Positions 25,682 through 35,240 of a stretch of DNA of 64,000 nt are shown one piece after another (the stretch's first letter is position 1; every line of letters begins with the position of its first letter). Source of the DNA: Clostridiales bacterium (GTDB lineage: Bacteria > Bacillota > Clostridia > Oscillospirales > Acutalibacteraceae); NCBI GenBank assembly GCA_019415945.1, contig DXYF01000001.1, positions 30,278-94,277 of the forward strand, given 5' to 3'. Made by a program: the position numbers and the translations under genes. The notes under the pieces are model-generated. The model was not told where the DNA came from, made no database searches, and worked only from the letters and a program-made list of their open reading frames with translations.

Positions 25682-26913
25682 TACGGCGACTGCGTAAAAA
25701 TATAATTCTCGTTAATATGCTGTTTGTCGGAACAGTTATTTTATTCATTTTTGCCGCCGTTTGCATAAACAGTTATGTCACCTCAAGAAACGAGCTTGAA
25801 CGCTCGCTGGGACAGGCTGTCGAGCGAAGCTTTGACGAATTTGATCATCCGCCTGAAAAATTCGGAGAAAAAAAGCACGACGACTTTCAGCCTATGCTCA
25901 GCTCGTTTATCGTTGTATCTGCGGACAGCTACGGTAATATCTTGAGCAAAAATGAGATTAACGCAACTATTGATGATGATATTCTTGAACATTGTGTAAG
26001 CGAGGCGATAAACGAAAACAGGCAATTCGGAGAAATATCCCGATACGGTTTGTCATATTTTAAAAAGAAACAATCCGGTCAGATAACAATCGCCTTTGCC
26101 GACAACTCAAGCATTTACTCCTCGCTTAAAAACACAGTTCTTATTTGCGTGGTATTATTTATTGCAAGCATTGCGGTAATTTTTTTGATAAGTCTTGCTC
26201 TTTCGGGAATTGCGGTAAACCCCGTTAAAGAGGCGTGGAACAAACAAAAGCAGTTTATTGCGGATGCGTCCCACGAACTGAAAACCCCGCTTACGGTTAT
26301 ACTTGCAAACAACAATATTATTGCGGGACACGGCGACTCGACGATTTCTCAGGAAATGAAATGGCTTCAAAGCACACAGGAAGAAGCGTTGCATATGAAA
26401 AAGCTTATTGAACAGATGCTGTTTCTTGCAAAATCTGACAGCGGCAGCATTAAGTCTGAATTTACCGATGTAAATATAAGCGAAATTGCACAAGCCGCTT
26501 CACTCAATTTTGAACCTGTCGCCTTTGAAAGCGGCGTAATAATCGACAGCCGAATCGAACCGAATATAATTATGAGAAGCGACCCCACCCTGCTCACGCA
26601 GTTGTTCGGAATTTTGATTGAAAACGCTGTAAAATATTCGGAACAAGGAAACACTGTTACTATCACGCTGTATAAAAGAGAAAAGGTAACATTGAGCGTA
26701 AACAACAAGGGAGATGTACTCACAAGCGAAGAAAAAGCTCATATTTTTGACAGATTTTATCGCGGCGATAAATCGAGAAGTACAAACGGATACGGACTGG
26801 GTTTGTCAATCGCTAAAAACATCACCTCAGTAACAGGCGGAAAAATAAGCGTAGAAAGCAACGAAAAGCACGGCACAACCTTTAAGGTTGAGTGGAATAT
26901 ACAGACAGTTTAA
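25678..26913 (+). CDS. Sensor histidine kinase
   Basis: 411 residues starting at a TTG that overlaps the response-regulator stop, with TTGGAGA upstream. Membrane helices near 9-31 and 153-176 flank an extracellular sensor of about 120 residues. H-box FIADASHELKTPLT (His199), then N-box, and G-boxes ending in GYGLGLSIAKN. There is little room for a HAMP domain between the second helix and the H-box. Pairs with the OmpR-type regulator just upstream. Confidence 0.92.
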   Translation: MIRRLRKNIILVNMLFVGTVILFIFAAVCINSYVTSRNELERSLGQAVERSFDEFDHPPEKFGEKKHDDFQPMLSSFIVVSADSYGNILSKNEINATIDDDILEHCVSEAINENRQFGEISRYGLSYFKKKQSGQITIAFADNSSIYSSLKNTVLICVVLFIASIAVIFLISLALSGIAVNPVKEAWNKQKQFIADASHELKTPLTVILANNNIIAGHGDSTISQEMKWLQSTQEEALHMKKLIEQMLFLAKSDSGSIKSEFTDVNISEIAQAASLNFEPVAFESGVIIDSRIEPNIIMRSDPTLLTQLFGILIENAVKYSEQGNTVTITLYKREKVTLSVNNKGDVLTSEEKAHIFDRFYRGDKSRSTNGYGLGLSIAKNITSVTGGKISVESNEKHGTTFKVEWNIQTV

Positions 26914-26950
26914 ACACAGCACAAAGAAGAAAACAGTAAAAAACGAAAAC

Positions 26951-26979
26951 AGGACCGTCCCCGAAAAGAGGACGGTCCT
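26951..26979. terminator. Bidirectional terminator between the kinase and pullulanase genes
   Basis: AGGACCGTC...GACGGTCCT stem with loop CCCGAAAAGAG. Plus strand continues TTGATTTTTG and minus strand GTTTTCGTTTTTT, so it serves both convergent genes. Confidence 0.75.
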
Positions 26980-26989
26980 TTGATTTTTG

Positions 26990-29900
26990 TTATTCGATTG
27001 TAATCTGACTTGCAATTGGAGCATCTGGATTGGTTTCGGGATTGTCTGTATAGAAAGTTAGATAATCTCCCGTTGAAATTTTGATGTCGTCGATAACAAC
27101 CCAAATTTCATTGTCAACAAATCCCTTGTAGTCCATTGTCTGCGTTGAACCGTTGTTTGATACGATTACATTGTATGTACCTGCTCCCCTGTAGGTAAAG
27201 TTGTAATCATACCAGCCGTCGCCGTCGTCATCAGTTGCCTTAACGCCGGGCCAAACAGCAGCATCGTCGGGAGTGTAGTTGCCCTTGTCAACACCGTTTA
27301 AGTCAGAACCCCAAATCCAAAGTGTGGGTGCCCAGGTAAGAGAGCCGCTGTGCTTAAAGTGCAGATTAATATCAAGACTTGAAGCTGTATAGTAGTAATT
27401 AATCTCAAGCGTCTTGCCGTAAGGAATCTTGCCCGAAGCTTTTTCGGGTAGATTGTCCTCGTCTGCCGCATAACCTACAACTTTGAAGTCTGATGTTGTG
27501 TAATCGGAACCTACACGGCCTGTGATTGTTTCGGAAGCGGTGAGCTTCTGCTCAACGCCCTGATCATCCGTATAGTAGTGATTTACAACAACGCTGCCCT
27601 CTGCAACACGGTAGCCTGCAAGCTGTTTTGCAAGCATCGTTGCATCCGACACATCTCTGCTGCCGTCGTAGTCGAGGTCCAAAGCTTCAACCTGCTCGTC
27701 GGAAAGCTCTATATCGCCTACAAAATACTTCTGCATTGCTGTAACATCCATTATGTTAATGTTTCCGTCGCCGTTAAAATCTGCATTTAAAATGGACTCG
27801 GGAACATAGTCCTTGTAGTAGTATGTAACTTCCGTGGGAGTTTCGCTGAATTTACCTGCGGTTTCGCCTTCGATGTAATCAACCTCATAGGTATTGTTAA
27901 TACCCGCACTCGGTGATGTCTGATAACCTGAGCCTACAGTACCCTGCAAAACTACGGAATCATCAATTTTTTCACCGCTTGACTCGTAAACATAGTTTAC
28001 AACTACCTTACCCATATCCGACTTGATTCCTGCTGCTTCATAGCTTGCCTTATCAACGGCGATAACTGCCGAATATGCGGGAACAGTAAATGTTGAACCT
28101 GTAACCTCGCCGAGGCTGTCAAGACCTGCTGTCTGACCGTTTGCAATAATAACCCAATCGGTTACCGAAGTATCGGCAAGCGTTACATCGGCAGCTGTTG
28201 AAGCAGAGTTGAAAAGAACAGCCATCTTGCTCCACTCGCCGGGGGTATCGTTTGCGATAGTGTAAGAAATCTGGTTTGTGTATGCTTTCTGAGCATTTGT
28301 AAATGTAAATGCGTCCTGATATGTCTTATCCATGCAGGTAAGCGGACTGAAATTTGACTTAATCTGCATTACGCCCTTGTAGTAGGATATTACATCGGCA
28401 TAATCCACAACATTCTGCCACTTAATCATATTAAGCGTAGCCGCAGACTTGTAGCTGTTTGTGTCGCCGTCCTTGCTGCGGCACATTTCTTCGCCCGCAA
28501 GCATAAACGAAATACCCTGCGAAGAATAAACGATTGCACCCGCAAGCTTATTCATCTTAACGGCAGTAGCTTCTCTTTCTCCGTATTCTGCAAGTGCGGT
28601 AGAGCCGAGAATCTGGTCATACAAGGTTGCGTTATCGTGGCAGGCAGCATATGTAACGCACTGCGACGGAGCATTTGCAAGCCAGTTGTTTCTGCCCGAT
28701 GAATTAGCTCTTACACCATATCTGATGCTCGGAGCCGAGGAGCTTACGCCCTGGATAAAGCCCTGATTTGCAATGTTCATACATCCGCCCTTTATACCGT
28801 CGCGGATAGCGTCGTTAAAGAGAGCGATTCTGTCGTTGAGCTTTGAAGCGTTAGCCTGTGTTGCGGGATAATACTTTGTTCCCGAACAGGTGTTTGTCGG
28901 GTGATATGAGTCGCCGCCTGTCCAGCCTTCGCCCCATGTTGTGATTCTCGGGTCAACCTCATCGAGAGCATCTCTGAGTAAATTCATTGTTTCAACATCC
29001 AAAAGTCCCATAAGGTCAAAGCGGAAGCCGTCAATATGATACTCGTTTACCCAGTACAGAACCGACTGAATCATATAGTCCCTGAACATTGCACGCTCTG
29101 TTGCACACTCGTTGCCGCAGCCGGAACCGTTTGAAAATCCGCCTGCCTTAGTCATTCTGTAGTAGTAGTTCGGCACGGTTGCCTGGAAGCAGGAAAGAGT
29201 AGAATATGTATGGTTGTAAACTACATCCATTACAACCGAAATTCCTGCCTCGTGGAGTGCCTGAATCATCTCTTTGCACTCTTTGATTCTTACATTTCCG
29301 TCATACGGATTTGAAGAATAAGAACCTTCCGGAACATTGTAGTTTTGCGGGTCATAACCCCAGTTAAACTGTGAGTCGCTGCCTGCTTCGTTAATCGACT
29401 GAAAATCATAGAAAGGATTTAGCTGAACGGTAGTTACACCCAACTCTTTGAGGTAATCAATGCAGGTAGATACATTGCCCTCGCCGTTTAAAGTTGTTCC
29501 CGTTTCTGTAAACGCCAAATATTTTCCCCTGTTCTCTTCAGACACACCCGAAGCGGGGTCATAAGAAAAGTCTTTGATATGAAGCTCCCAAACAGATGAG
29601 TCCGTTGACTCGTCCAAAAGAACATGAGTATCGTTTTCCCAGCCCTCGGGGTCCGTGGAATCAAGGTCGCACACCATTGAACGGGTGCCGTTTACGCCTG
29701 TTGCAACGGAATAAACATCCTGTGTTTCCTTTGTCGTTGTCTTTGTGCCTGTAGTGTTTTGGGCAGTAATTGTATAGGTGTAATACTGATTTTTGAGGTC
29801 ACCCTCAACAGTTATCACCCAAACGCCCGTCCAGTTTTCACCGTCCATAAGCTTTTCAAGCGGATAAGTGCCGAGATCTTGTGCTCCCTCTTCCGAGTCG

Positions 29901-30178
29901 GAACCTGTTTTGTACAGGTTGAGCGACACCTCGGTTGCAGTCGGCGACCACACCTTAAAGGTTGTGCTCTCGGGTGAATAAGTTGCACCCAAATCGCCCT
30001 TGGTGTAAGCGTACTTGCTGTCGATTTCTTCGCAAGCCTGAGTGTAAACAGAATCAGCTATTACATCGGCAGAAACAGGTTCTGTATCCGTAACAGCCGC
30101 AAAACCTGACACAACGCTCGTTGACGCGAGCATACAAACTGCGAGAACGGCAGACAAAAGCTTCTTTGTAGTTCTCAT
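26990..30178 (-). CDS. Secreted type I pullulanase with internal dockerin and starch-binding domain
   Basis: 1062 residues. Order: signal peptide (1-28), CBM48-like N domain (about 56-145), GH13 pullulanase catalytic domain with FNWGYDP (271-277), DVVYNH (318-323), nucleophile Asp388 in FRFDLMG, acid/base Glu417 in TWGEGW and CHDN at 513-516; MucBP-like domain (about 723-791), type I dockerin (about 792-860, loops DFNGDGNINIMD and DLDYDGSRDVSD), second MucBP-like domain (about 861-932), and a C-terminal module resembling CBM26 starch-binding domains (about 933-1062, Trp-rich WAPTLWIWG). Cuts alpha-1,6 branches of starch; the dockerin would fix it in a cohesin-based complex (amylosome). GGAGGAATATTATCT precedes the ATG. 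It is a paralogue of the gene upstream. Confidence 0.92.
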   Translation of the reverse strand: MRTTKKLLSAVLAVCMLASTSVVSGFAAVTDTEPVSADVIADSVYTQACEEIDSKYAYTKGDLGATYSPESTTFKVWSPTATEVSLNLYKTGSDSEEGAQDLGTYPLEKLMDGENWTGVWVITVEGDLKNQYYTYTITAQNTTGTKTTTKETQDVYSVATGVNGTRSMVCDLDSTDPEGWENDTHVLLDESTDSSVWELHIKDFSYDPASGVSEENRGKYLAFTETGTTLNGEGNVSTCIDYLKELGVTTVQLNPFYDFQSINEAGSDSQFNWGYDPQNYNVPEGSYSSNPYDGNVRIKECKEMIQALHEAGISVVMDVVYNHTYSTLSCFQATVPNYYYRMTKAGGFSNGSGCGNECATERAMFRDYMIQSVLYWVNEYHIDGFRFDLMGLLDVETMNLLRDALDEVDPRITTWGEGWTGGDSYHPTNTCSGTKYYPATQANASKLNDRIALFNDAIRDGIKGGCMNIANQGFIQGVSSSAPSIRYGVRANSSGRNNWLANAPSQCVTYAACHDNATLYDQILGSTALAEYGEREATAVKMNKLAGAIVYSSQGISFMLAGEEMCRSKDGDTNSYKSAATLNMIKWQNVVDYADVISYYKGVMQIKSNFSPLTCMDKTYQDAFTFTNAQKAYTNQISYTIANDTPGEWSKMAVLFNSASTAADVTLADTSVTDWVIIANGQTAGLDSLGEVTGSTFTVPAYSAVIAVDKASYEAAGIKSDMGKVVVNYVYESSGEKIDDSVVLQGTVGSGYQTSPSAGINNTYEVDYIEGETAGKFSETPTEVTYYYKDYVPESILNADFNGDGNINIMDVTAMQKYFVGDIELSDEQVEALDLDYDGSRDVSDATMLAKQLAGYRVAEGSVVVNHYYTDDQGVEQKLTASETITGRVGSDYTTSDFKVVGYAADEDNLPEKASGKIPYGKTLEINYYYTASSLDINLHFKHSGSLTWAPTLWIWGSDLNGVDKGNYTPDDAAVWPGVKATDDDGDGWYDYNFTYRGAGTYNVIVSNNGSTQTMDYKGFVDNEIWVVIDDIKISTGDYLTFYTDNPETNPDAPIASQITIE

Positions 30179-30212
30179 AGATAATATTCCTCCTTATTCA
30201 TAATATAATCAA

Positions 30213-30227
30213 TTCCGCAGTGCGGAA
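30213..30227 (-). other. Small hairpin between the two pullulanase genes
   Basis: TTCCGC-AGT-GCGGAA, a 6-bp stem in the 71-bp gap. It lacks a T-run, so it is more likely an mRNA stability or processing element than a terminator; the two genes may be co-transcribed. Confidence 0.35.
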
Positions 30228-30249
30228 ATAACTACCTAATTCCAACTAA

Positions 30250-33105
30250 TTATTCTTCAACATCCATATTCTCTCTGAAGCGTTTGATATATTTAAAACG
30301 GGAATAAGCGGCAGACGCTATGCAAAGCAAGAGAATTACGGCAGTGCCGATATACACATAAACAAGAACATCCTCAAGAACATCGGGCACGGTTGAATAT
30401 TTGAAAACAACATTGATTTCGCCCTTTGCAAATGTACCCGAAGCATTTTCGGGGATTTCAATCAGATTCATCTCTTCATATTCGTTTTGCGGTGCAGAAT
30501 AGCTTTCGCCCTCTTTGCCCTTATATGTCTTGGTTTCTACAATCTCGCCTTGATCGTTCATATAAATCGCATTAACAACGCACACGGATTTATCAGTATC
30601 GTCGGTCACTCTCGTATATCTGTAGGTAACAACAGTTTCGCCCGAAGTAATTTTGCCCGCACCGTTGTCGGGAAGCTTGTCAAGCACAAGGCTGTAGTTT
30701 TCTATCGACGGTATTTCGGGAGTAAAATACTGCTCCCCTACCCTGTTGCGGATAACATAAGAATCGGCAAGCTCCGTATTATTCATATCGTCTACAAACT
30801 GAAAAACGACCTTTGCCATTTCCCCCTCAAATTCTTCCACATACACGCTTGCGTACTTCACCGTGTTTTCAAAAACACCCGTGATATCGCCGTCTGACTC
30901 CTTTATGTCATAATTGAGGGAATTTGCACAGTCCATCACATCGTAGCCCGTGCCGAGCTCGCCTGTTACCGTCTGCTTTTTTAAAAGCTCCTTTGTGTTG
31001 TTGTCGTAGTAGCTTATGACAACCGCACCCTCGTCATCTGAAATTTGTGCCGAGTCATAGCTCTTTTTATCAACCATAATCGCCGCCGAATGAGCCTTTA
31101 GCTTAACCGTGCCGCTTACTTCGCCGAGATTTCTCAGTCCCGCCGTTTCTCCGTCGGCAATTCTTACCCATTCTCCGCCGATATTAACATCTTGCTCCTC
31201 TTCGCCGCCGTTGAATACAACGCACATCTTGCTCCACTGACCGCTTGATGTGTTATTTATCGTGTAGCCTGTTACGCCCGACGGAACATCTTCAATATAT
31301 GTCAGGCTGTTGGCGGTTTCTGCCGTCGGGTCTGAAAACGCATCGAAATTCTCACGGATTTTAATAAGACCTCTGTAATACTCGACTATGTCGCTGAACT
31401 CGTTGAGGTTTGTCCAGTCAATCATATTTTCTTCCCTGCTTGAAGCGTAGGAATTTTCGTCGCCGTCCTTGCTGCGTGCAAACTCCTCGCCCGACAGCAT
31501 AAACGGTATACCCTGTGATGTCATAACTATGGCGGCTGAAAGCTTATTCATACTGACAAGGTCCTCATAACGCTTGCGGTACTCGCTGTCCCGTCCGTAA
31601 ACAGAATCGACAAGCTTGTCATAAAGACAAAGATTGTCGTGGCAGGAAGCATAGGTCACGCACTGGGTGGGGACATCAGCCCAGCCGGTAGTGGTATCAG
31701 ACTGACCCGCAATGCCGATTTTAAGAGCCGCACGGGACGAGCCGCTCTGAACAAAGCCTTTGTCAACGCCGCCCGTGCTGCCCTTGATTGCGTCACGGAT
31801 TGTGTCGTCAAAAGCACCGATACGGTCGTCAAGCTTCTTTAAATTCTTCTGATTAGCCATAACAGTGCCCTCATCGCACTGAGTCGGCATATCCCACGCC
31901 TCGCCGTACATTATGATTTTTTTGCCGCTTCCGTCCTCATACAGGTTATCAAGTGCTTTTCTGATGCTGTTCATCGTTTCAACATCGTGCAGTCCCATAA
32001 GGTCAAAGCGGAAGCCGTCGATATGATATTCCTCTGCCCAATAGGTTACGGAATCTATCATATATTTACGGAACATCTTGTGTTCAGAGGCTGTATCGTT
32101 GCTGCATCCGGAGCCGTTTGAAAAAGTTCCGTCCGGGTTCATTCTGTAATAGTAGTTCGGCACAGTGTACTGAAAAGCAGACTCCGTTGAATATGTGTGA
32201 TTGTACACAACATCCATAATAACGCCGATTCCTGCGTTGTGAAGTGCCTGAATCATCTGCTTGCACTCTTTGATTCTTGTAGCACCATTGTAGGGGTCTG
32301 TCGAGTAAGAGCCCTCGGGGCAGTTGTAGTTTACAGGGTCATAGCCCCAGTTGTACTGCTCGTTTATATCCTTGCTCTCGTCGACAGAGCCGAAGTCGTA
32401 AAACGGCATAATCTGTACATATTTTACACCGAGCTTTTTGAGGTAATCAATACAGGTCGAAGCACCTCCCTGAACTGAATCAACAGTTGTGCCCTCCTCG
32501 GTGAACGCAAGAAATTTGCCTCTGTGATCCTCGGAAACACCGCTTGATTCGGAAGAAGAAAAATCAGCGACAGACACCTCCCAAACGGTTGCGTCCGTTT
32601 GATTTTCCACTAAAATATGCTTATCGTTTTCCCAGCCCTCGGGGTCGGTTTGTGACAAATCAACTATCATGGAGCGGTTGCCGTTGACTCCGCACGCCTT
32701 TGCATAGATGTCGTAAGTTTCCTTTGAAGTATCACCGTGCTTAATCGTATAGGTGTAATACTTACCCTTTAAATCTCCGCTCATTTTGCATGACCACACG
32801 CCTGTTTTTTTATCAAGCGTGAGAGCCTTCGACTCAAGAGAACCCGCGTCACCCTCTTCATCGCTTCCGTGTTCGTAAATATTCACCTTTACGCTTGACG
32901 CTTTGGGCGACCACACCTTGAACACTGTAGCGTCCTTGCTGTATGTCGCACCCAAATCAGAACCGCTGTAGGTTGTCTTGTCAAGTGAAGCGGCATACGC
33001 CTGATAGTCTGTTTCTTTCTTGTTTGCAGCGGCAGTATCTGCAATGCACATTCCGCCAATCATCATAAGCACCATTACTCCTGTTATTATTTTTCTAAAA
33101 AGCAA
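30250..33105 (-). CDS. Membrane-anchored type I pullulanase
   Basis: 951 residues. Starts at TTG with a strong TAGGAGG 8 nt upstream; signal peptide (1-27), CBM48-like domain, GH13 catalytic domain with YNWGYDP (251-257), Asp368 in FRFDLMG, Glu402 in GEAW and CHDN; then three MucBP-like domains, and a C-terminal membrane helix (about 913-933) followed by basic residues. It has no dockerin or C-terminal starch-binding module, so it is held on the cell surface by its own anchor. Clear paralogue of the downstream dockerin-bearing enzyme. A TATAAT at 33164-33169 with a weak -35 may be its promoter. Confidence 0.92.
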   Translation of the reverse strand: MLFRKIITGVMVLMMIGGMCIADTAAANKKETDYQAYAASLDKTTYSGSDLGATYSKDATVFKVWSPKASSVKVNIYEHGSDEEGDAGSLESKALTLDKKTGVWSCKMSGDLKGKYYTYTIKHGDTSKETYDIYAKACGVNGNRSMIVDLSQTDPEGWENDKHILVENQTDATVWEVSVADFSSSESSGVSEDHRGKFLAFTEEGTTVDSVQGGASTCIDYLKKLGVKYVQIMPFYDFGSVDESKDINEQYNWGYDPVNYNCPEGSYSTDPYNGATRIKECKQMIQALHNAGIGVIMDVVYNHTYSTESAFQYTVPNYYYRMNPDGTFSNGSGCSNDTASEHKMFRKYMIDSVTYWAEEYHIDGFRFDLMGLHDVETMNSIRKALDNLYEDGSGKKIIMYGEAWDMPTQCDEGTVMANQKNLKKLDDRIGAFDDTIRDAIKGSTGGVDKGFVQSGSSRAALKIGIAGQSDTTTGWADVPTQCVTYASCHDNLCLYDKLVDSVYGRDSEYRKRYEDLVSMNKLSAAIVMTSQGIPFMLSGEEFARSKDGDENSYASSREENMIDWTNLNEFSDIVEYYRGLIKIRENFDAFSDPTAETANSLTYIEDVPSGVTGYTINNTSSGQWSKMCVVFNGGEEEQDVNIGGEWVRIADGETAGLRNLGEVSGTVKLKAHSAAIMVDKKSYDSAQISDDEGAVVISYYDNNTKELLKKQTVTGELGTGYDVMDCANSLNYDIKESDGDITGVFENTVKYASVYVEEFEGEMAKVVFQFVDDMNNTELADSYVIRNRVGEQYFTPEIPSIENYSLVLDKLPDNGAGKITSGETVVTYRYTRVTDDTDKSVCVVNAIYMNDQGEIVETKTYKGKEGESYSAPQNEYEEMNLIEIPENASGTFAKGEINVVFKYSTVPDVLEDVLVYVYIGTAVILLLCIASAAYSRFKYIKRFRENMDVEE

Positions 33106-33588
33106 TTAAAATGCCTCCTAACCGACTACATATTTATTGCATTTTATTTATTAATTCTAACATATTATAACCTGTATTTTAATTCTAATTATGAATATTT
33201 GTTCTAAAAGCAATAAATCAGACTGTAAAATTTTTGCAAAAATTTATGTGCATTGTGACGAAGATATAAACTCTTCACGGCTTAAAAATCAGCATTGTAT
33301 TTATTATATCAAATATTTATTTGCCTTAAATTTTATGCCGTTTACGCTTTCAAATACGGCAGTACAAAAGGTATGATAAGCCAAATTCAAAGCTTTTAAA
33401 ACACCCTTGCACACCAACAAAAAAGACTAAGCCGCATATTAAAGAATAACTTCGGCTTAGCCCCTATTTGATTATATTTACCTGTAAAATTAAAAATAAA
33501 CAGCAATAAAATATACACGGCTTTTTTCCGTCTTTATACGCTTTACATTCCTCATTACGCCTCGGCACTTAAAATTACTGAAAAATAG
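33106..33588. other. Gene-free interval upstream of the pullulanase pair
   Basis: About 480 bp of AT-rich sequence. It should hold the pullulanase promoter (minus strand). An open frame at 33191-33376 on the plus strand has no ribosome site and a composition unlike its neighbours. The only other structure is the terminator-like hairpin near 33440. Confidence 0.6.
33417..33460 (-). terminator. Terminator-like hairpin without an obvious gene
   Basis: CTAAGCCG (33427-33434) pairs with CGGCTTAG (33453-33460); minus strand continues TCTTTTTTG. The nearest minus-strand gene upstream already has its own terminator, so this may be left from a lost gene. Confidence 0.5.
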
Positions 33589-33939
33589 AATTTATTTAAA
33601 AATCAGCCTGCAAATGCCGATACTCCTTTAAAGAAAATACAAAGCGAATTTGCGGCATTTAATCGTCTGTTTCAGTCATTTGTTACGGGAACAACACCCG
33701 CACCGCAGCGTGGCTTGGCAAACGCAACCTACCTTTTGTCCTATGATATAGGTATAGGTATCGGTTCGCTTTTGATGGGCTGTCTTCAGGAAGCAATCGG
33801 ACTTTCAAACGGATTTGCTCTGACTGCCGTTGCGTATGTAATCGGCGGAATCATCTACATTTTTTATGTTGACCGCTACTATAACAAGCAAAAGAGCGAA
33901 TACATTAAAACCAGCGAAATCGAAACCGCTGCAAATTAA
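33589..33939 (+). pseudogene. MFS transporter C-terminal remnant
   Basis: An open frame of about 116 codons without a proper start. Its last part (PQRGLANATYLLSYDIGIGIGSLLMG) matches the loop and final helices of major facilitator transporters, followed by a last membrane helix and a charged tail. The ten or so preceding helices are missing and the sequence before TGTTPAPQRG does not look like a transporter. A TAG closes the frame at 33586-33588. This is a degraded 3' end. Confidence 0.75.
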
Positions 33940-34009
33940 GGTAAATAATCACTTAGATTATGCAAATATATTCCATAGTATTTTAAAAAATAAACCTTTG
34001 ATAATCAAA

Positions 34010-34038
34010 AAAGCGACAGCAAAAAATGCTGCCGCTTT
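34010..34038 (-). terminator. Terminator of the DUF308 gene
   Basis: Minus strand AAAGCGGCAGCA pairs with TGCTGTCGCTTT (one G-U) and runs into TTTTTTG. Located 27 nt after the stop codon; one A-C mismatch weakens it on the plus strand. Confidence 0.7.
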
Positions 34039-34064
34039 ATTTTGTCTGTCTTTGCAAAATGCGG

Positions 34065-34604
34065 TTAACCGTTCTTTTCAAACACCGACACAACAAGTCT
34101 TACTCCGTATATCATAAGAAGGATTCCGATTAAAATGCCTATGGTCTGCATTACAAAGAACAGGTTAAAGATACCGTAAATGCCCGAAAGCGTCATAACA
34201 ACACCGCAGATAAGGGTGAGAATCCACCTTTTTGAACCGGTATTTTTCATCTTGAAAGATACTATAACGGAGGTGATTCCGCTTAGCATAAGCCATGAGG
34301 AAAACACGCACAGAATTATTATGTCGAGCATTATGCGGATTGACGGCATAAACAATGCAAGCACGGAAATTACGGCTGCCGCAATTCCACCGATAAGGCT
34401 CAAAACACCGACTGCCGCATCACCCTTTGACTTTTCATCGTTTTTGCTGTTTGCTGTGTAGCCGATAATTGTGCATACTCCCCATACGCCGAGCAGTATT
34501 GTAACTATCCAGCCGCTGTTTATAAAGGTCATACCGGGGTAAAAAATGCAGTAACTCGCCGCTATAATTGATAAAACGCCAAAAATACAGTTAAATATTT
34601 TCAT
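34065..34604 (-). CDS. DUF308/HdeD-like membrane protein
   Basis: 179 residues with about six hydrophobic helices arranged as short repeats, each hairpin followed by a small Gly-rich turn, as in the DUF308 (HdeD-like) family. Molecular role unknown; E. coli HdeD is linked to acid stress. GAGGTACTCAA precedes the ATG. Monocistronic. Confidence 0.75.
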   Translation of the reverse strand: MKIFNCIFGVLSIIAASYCIFYPGMTFINSGWIVTILLGVWGVCTIIGYTANSKNDEKSKGDAAVGVLSLIGGIAAAVISVLALFMPSIRIMLDIIILCVFSSWLMLSGITSVIVSFKMKNTGSKRWILTLICGVVMTLSGIYGIFNLFFVMQTIGILIGILLMIYGVRLVVSVFEKNG

Positions 34605-34740
34605 TTGAGTACCTCGCTGTCCCGAAAATTAAATTTTATAAAAAAAACCGCTTTTAAATTAAATTGTTCTGCCGCTCTGTAATGTTTATTTATGAAAATT
34701 CATCAGAACAGCAGGATTGAGAGCAAATAACAAAGCTTTG

Positions 34741-34781
34741 GGTGCTGCGGTTTTAAGGGGAATTTTTATAATCGCAGCACC
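34741..34781. repeat. 9-bp inverted repeat in gene-free interval
   Basis: GGTGCTGCG (34741-34749) and CGCAGCACC (34773-34781) can form a stem with a 23-nt loop. No T-run on the minus strand. It is the only structure seen in 34605-34883 and lies 3' of the surface-protein cluster. Confidence 0.45.
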
Positions 34782-34883
34782 TTTAATCCGAAAAAATATT
34801 GTTATCACATAGTATTTAAACGCCGAAATATTGTGAATAATATACGGCTCAGATTATCAGAAAAGATACCGAAAAACGCGTAT

Positions 34884-35219
34884 CTATCTTTTACCGTTAC
34901 CTAAAGTATAGCTATCCGCCTTTTTTCCGAAAAGACAAATAATCAATATTGAAATCACAAGTAAAATTACGGCTGCAATTACGCATACAGATACAATCTG
35001 TCCCGTTGACACATATGTATCGTCACTTTGGTCGGAGGCGTGTGTATCTCCGTTTGTGACAGGCTGCGTCGTTTCGGCAGGAGATGTTTCTATATGTGCA
35101 AAAACATCCGTGTTCCCCTCATACCGAGCCGCCGAAGCGGTCAGCGAAAATGTGAAGAGGGTTAAAAACACCGAAACAGTTATTAAGCACAGGCACTTAA
35201 TAAGCTTAGTCCTTTTCAT
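34884..35219 (-). CDS. Small membrane-anchored surface protein, last gene of the LytTR-linked cluster
   Basis: 111 residues: signal peptide (1-29), a short extracellular region of about 45 residues rich in Thr/Ser/Asp, a C-terminal membrane helix (about 73-93) and a basic tail. The mature N-terminus, EGNTDVFAHIETSP, resembles the mature start of the 207-residue protein encoded just upstream (GSTEVYANILGSEP). No family recognised. It may interact with, or substitute a strand for, the larger protein. Confidence 0.65.
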   Translation of the reverse strand: MKRTKLIKCLCLITVSVFLTLFTFSLTASAARYEGNTDVFAHIETSPAETTQPVTNGDTHASDQSDDTYVSTGQIVSVCVIAAVILLVISILIICLFGKKADSYTLGNGKR

Positions 35220-35240
35220 TGCAGCACACGACCGTTAAAA

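Noticed and set aside
33191..33376. Plus-strand open frame upstream of the pullulanases
   Set aside because: No ribosome-binding site, no recognisable domain and composition like non-coding AT-rich DNA.
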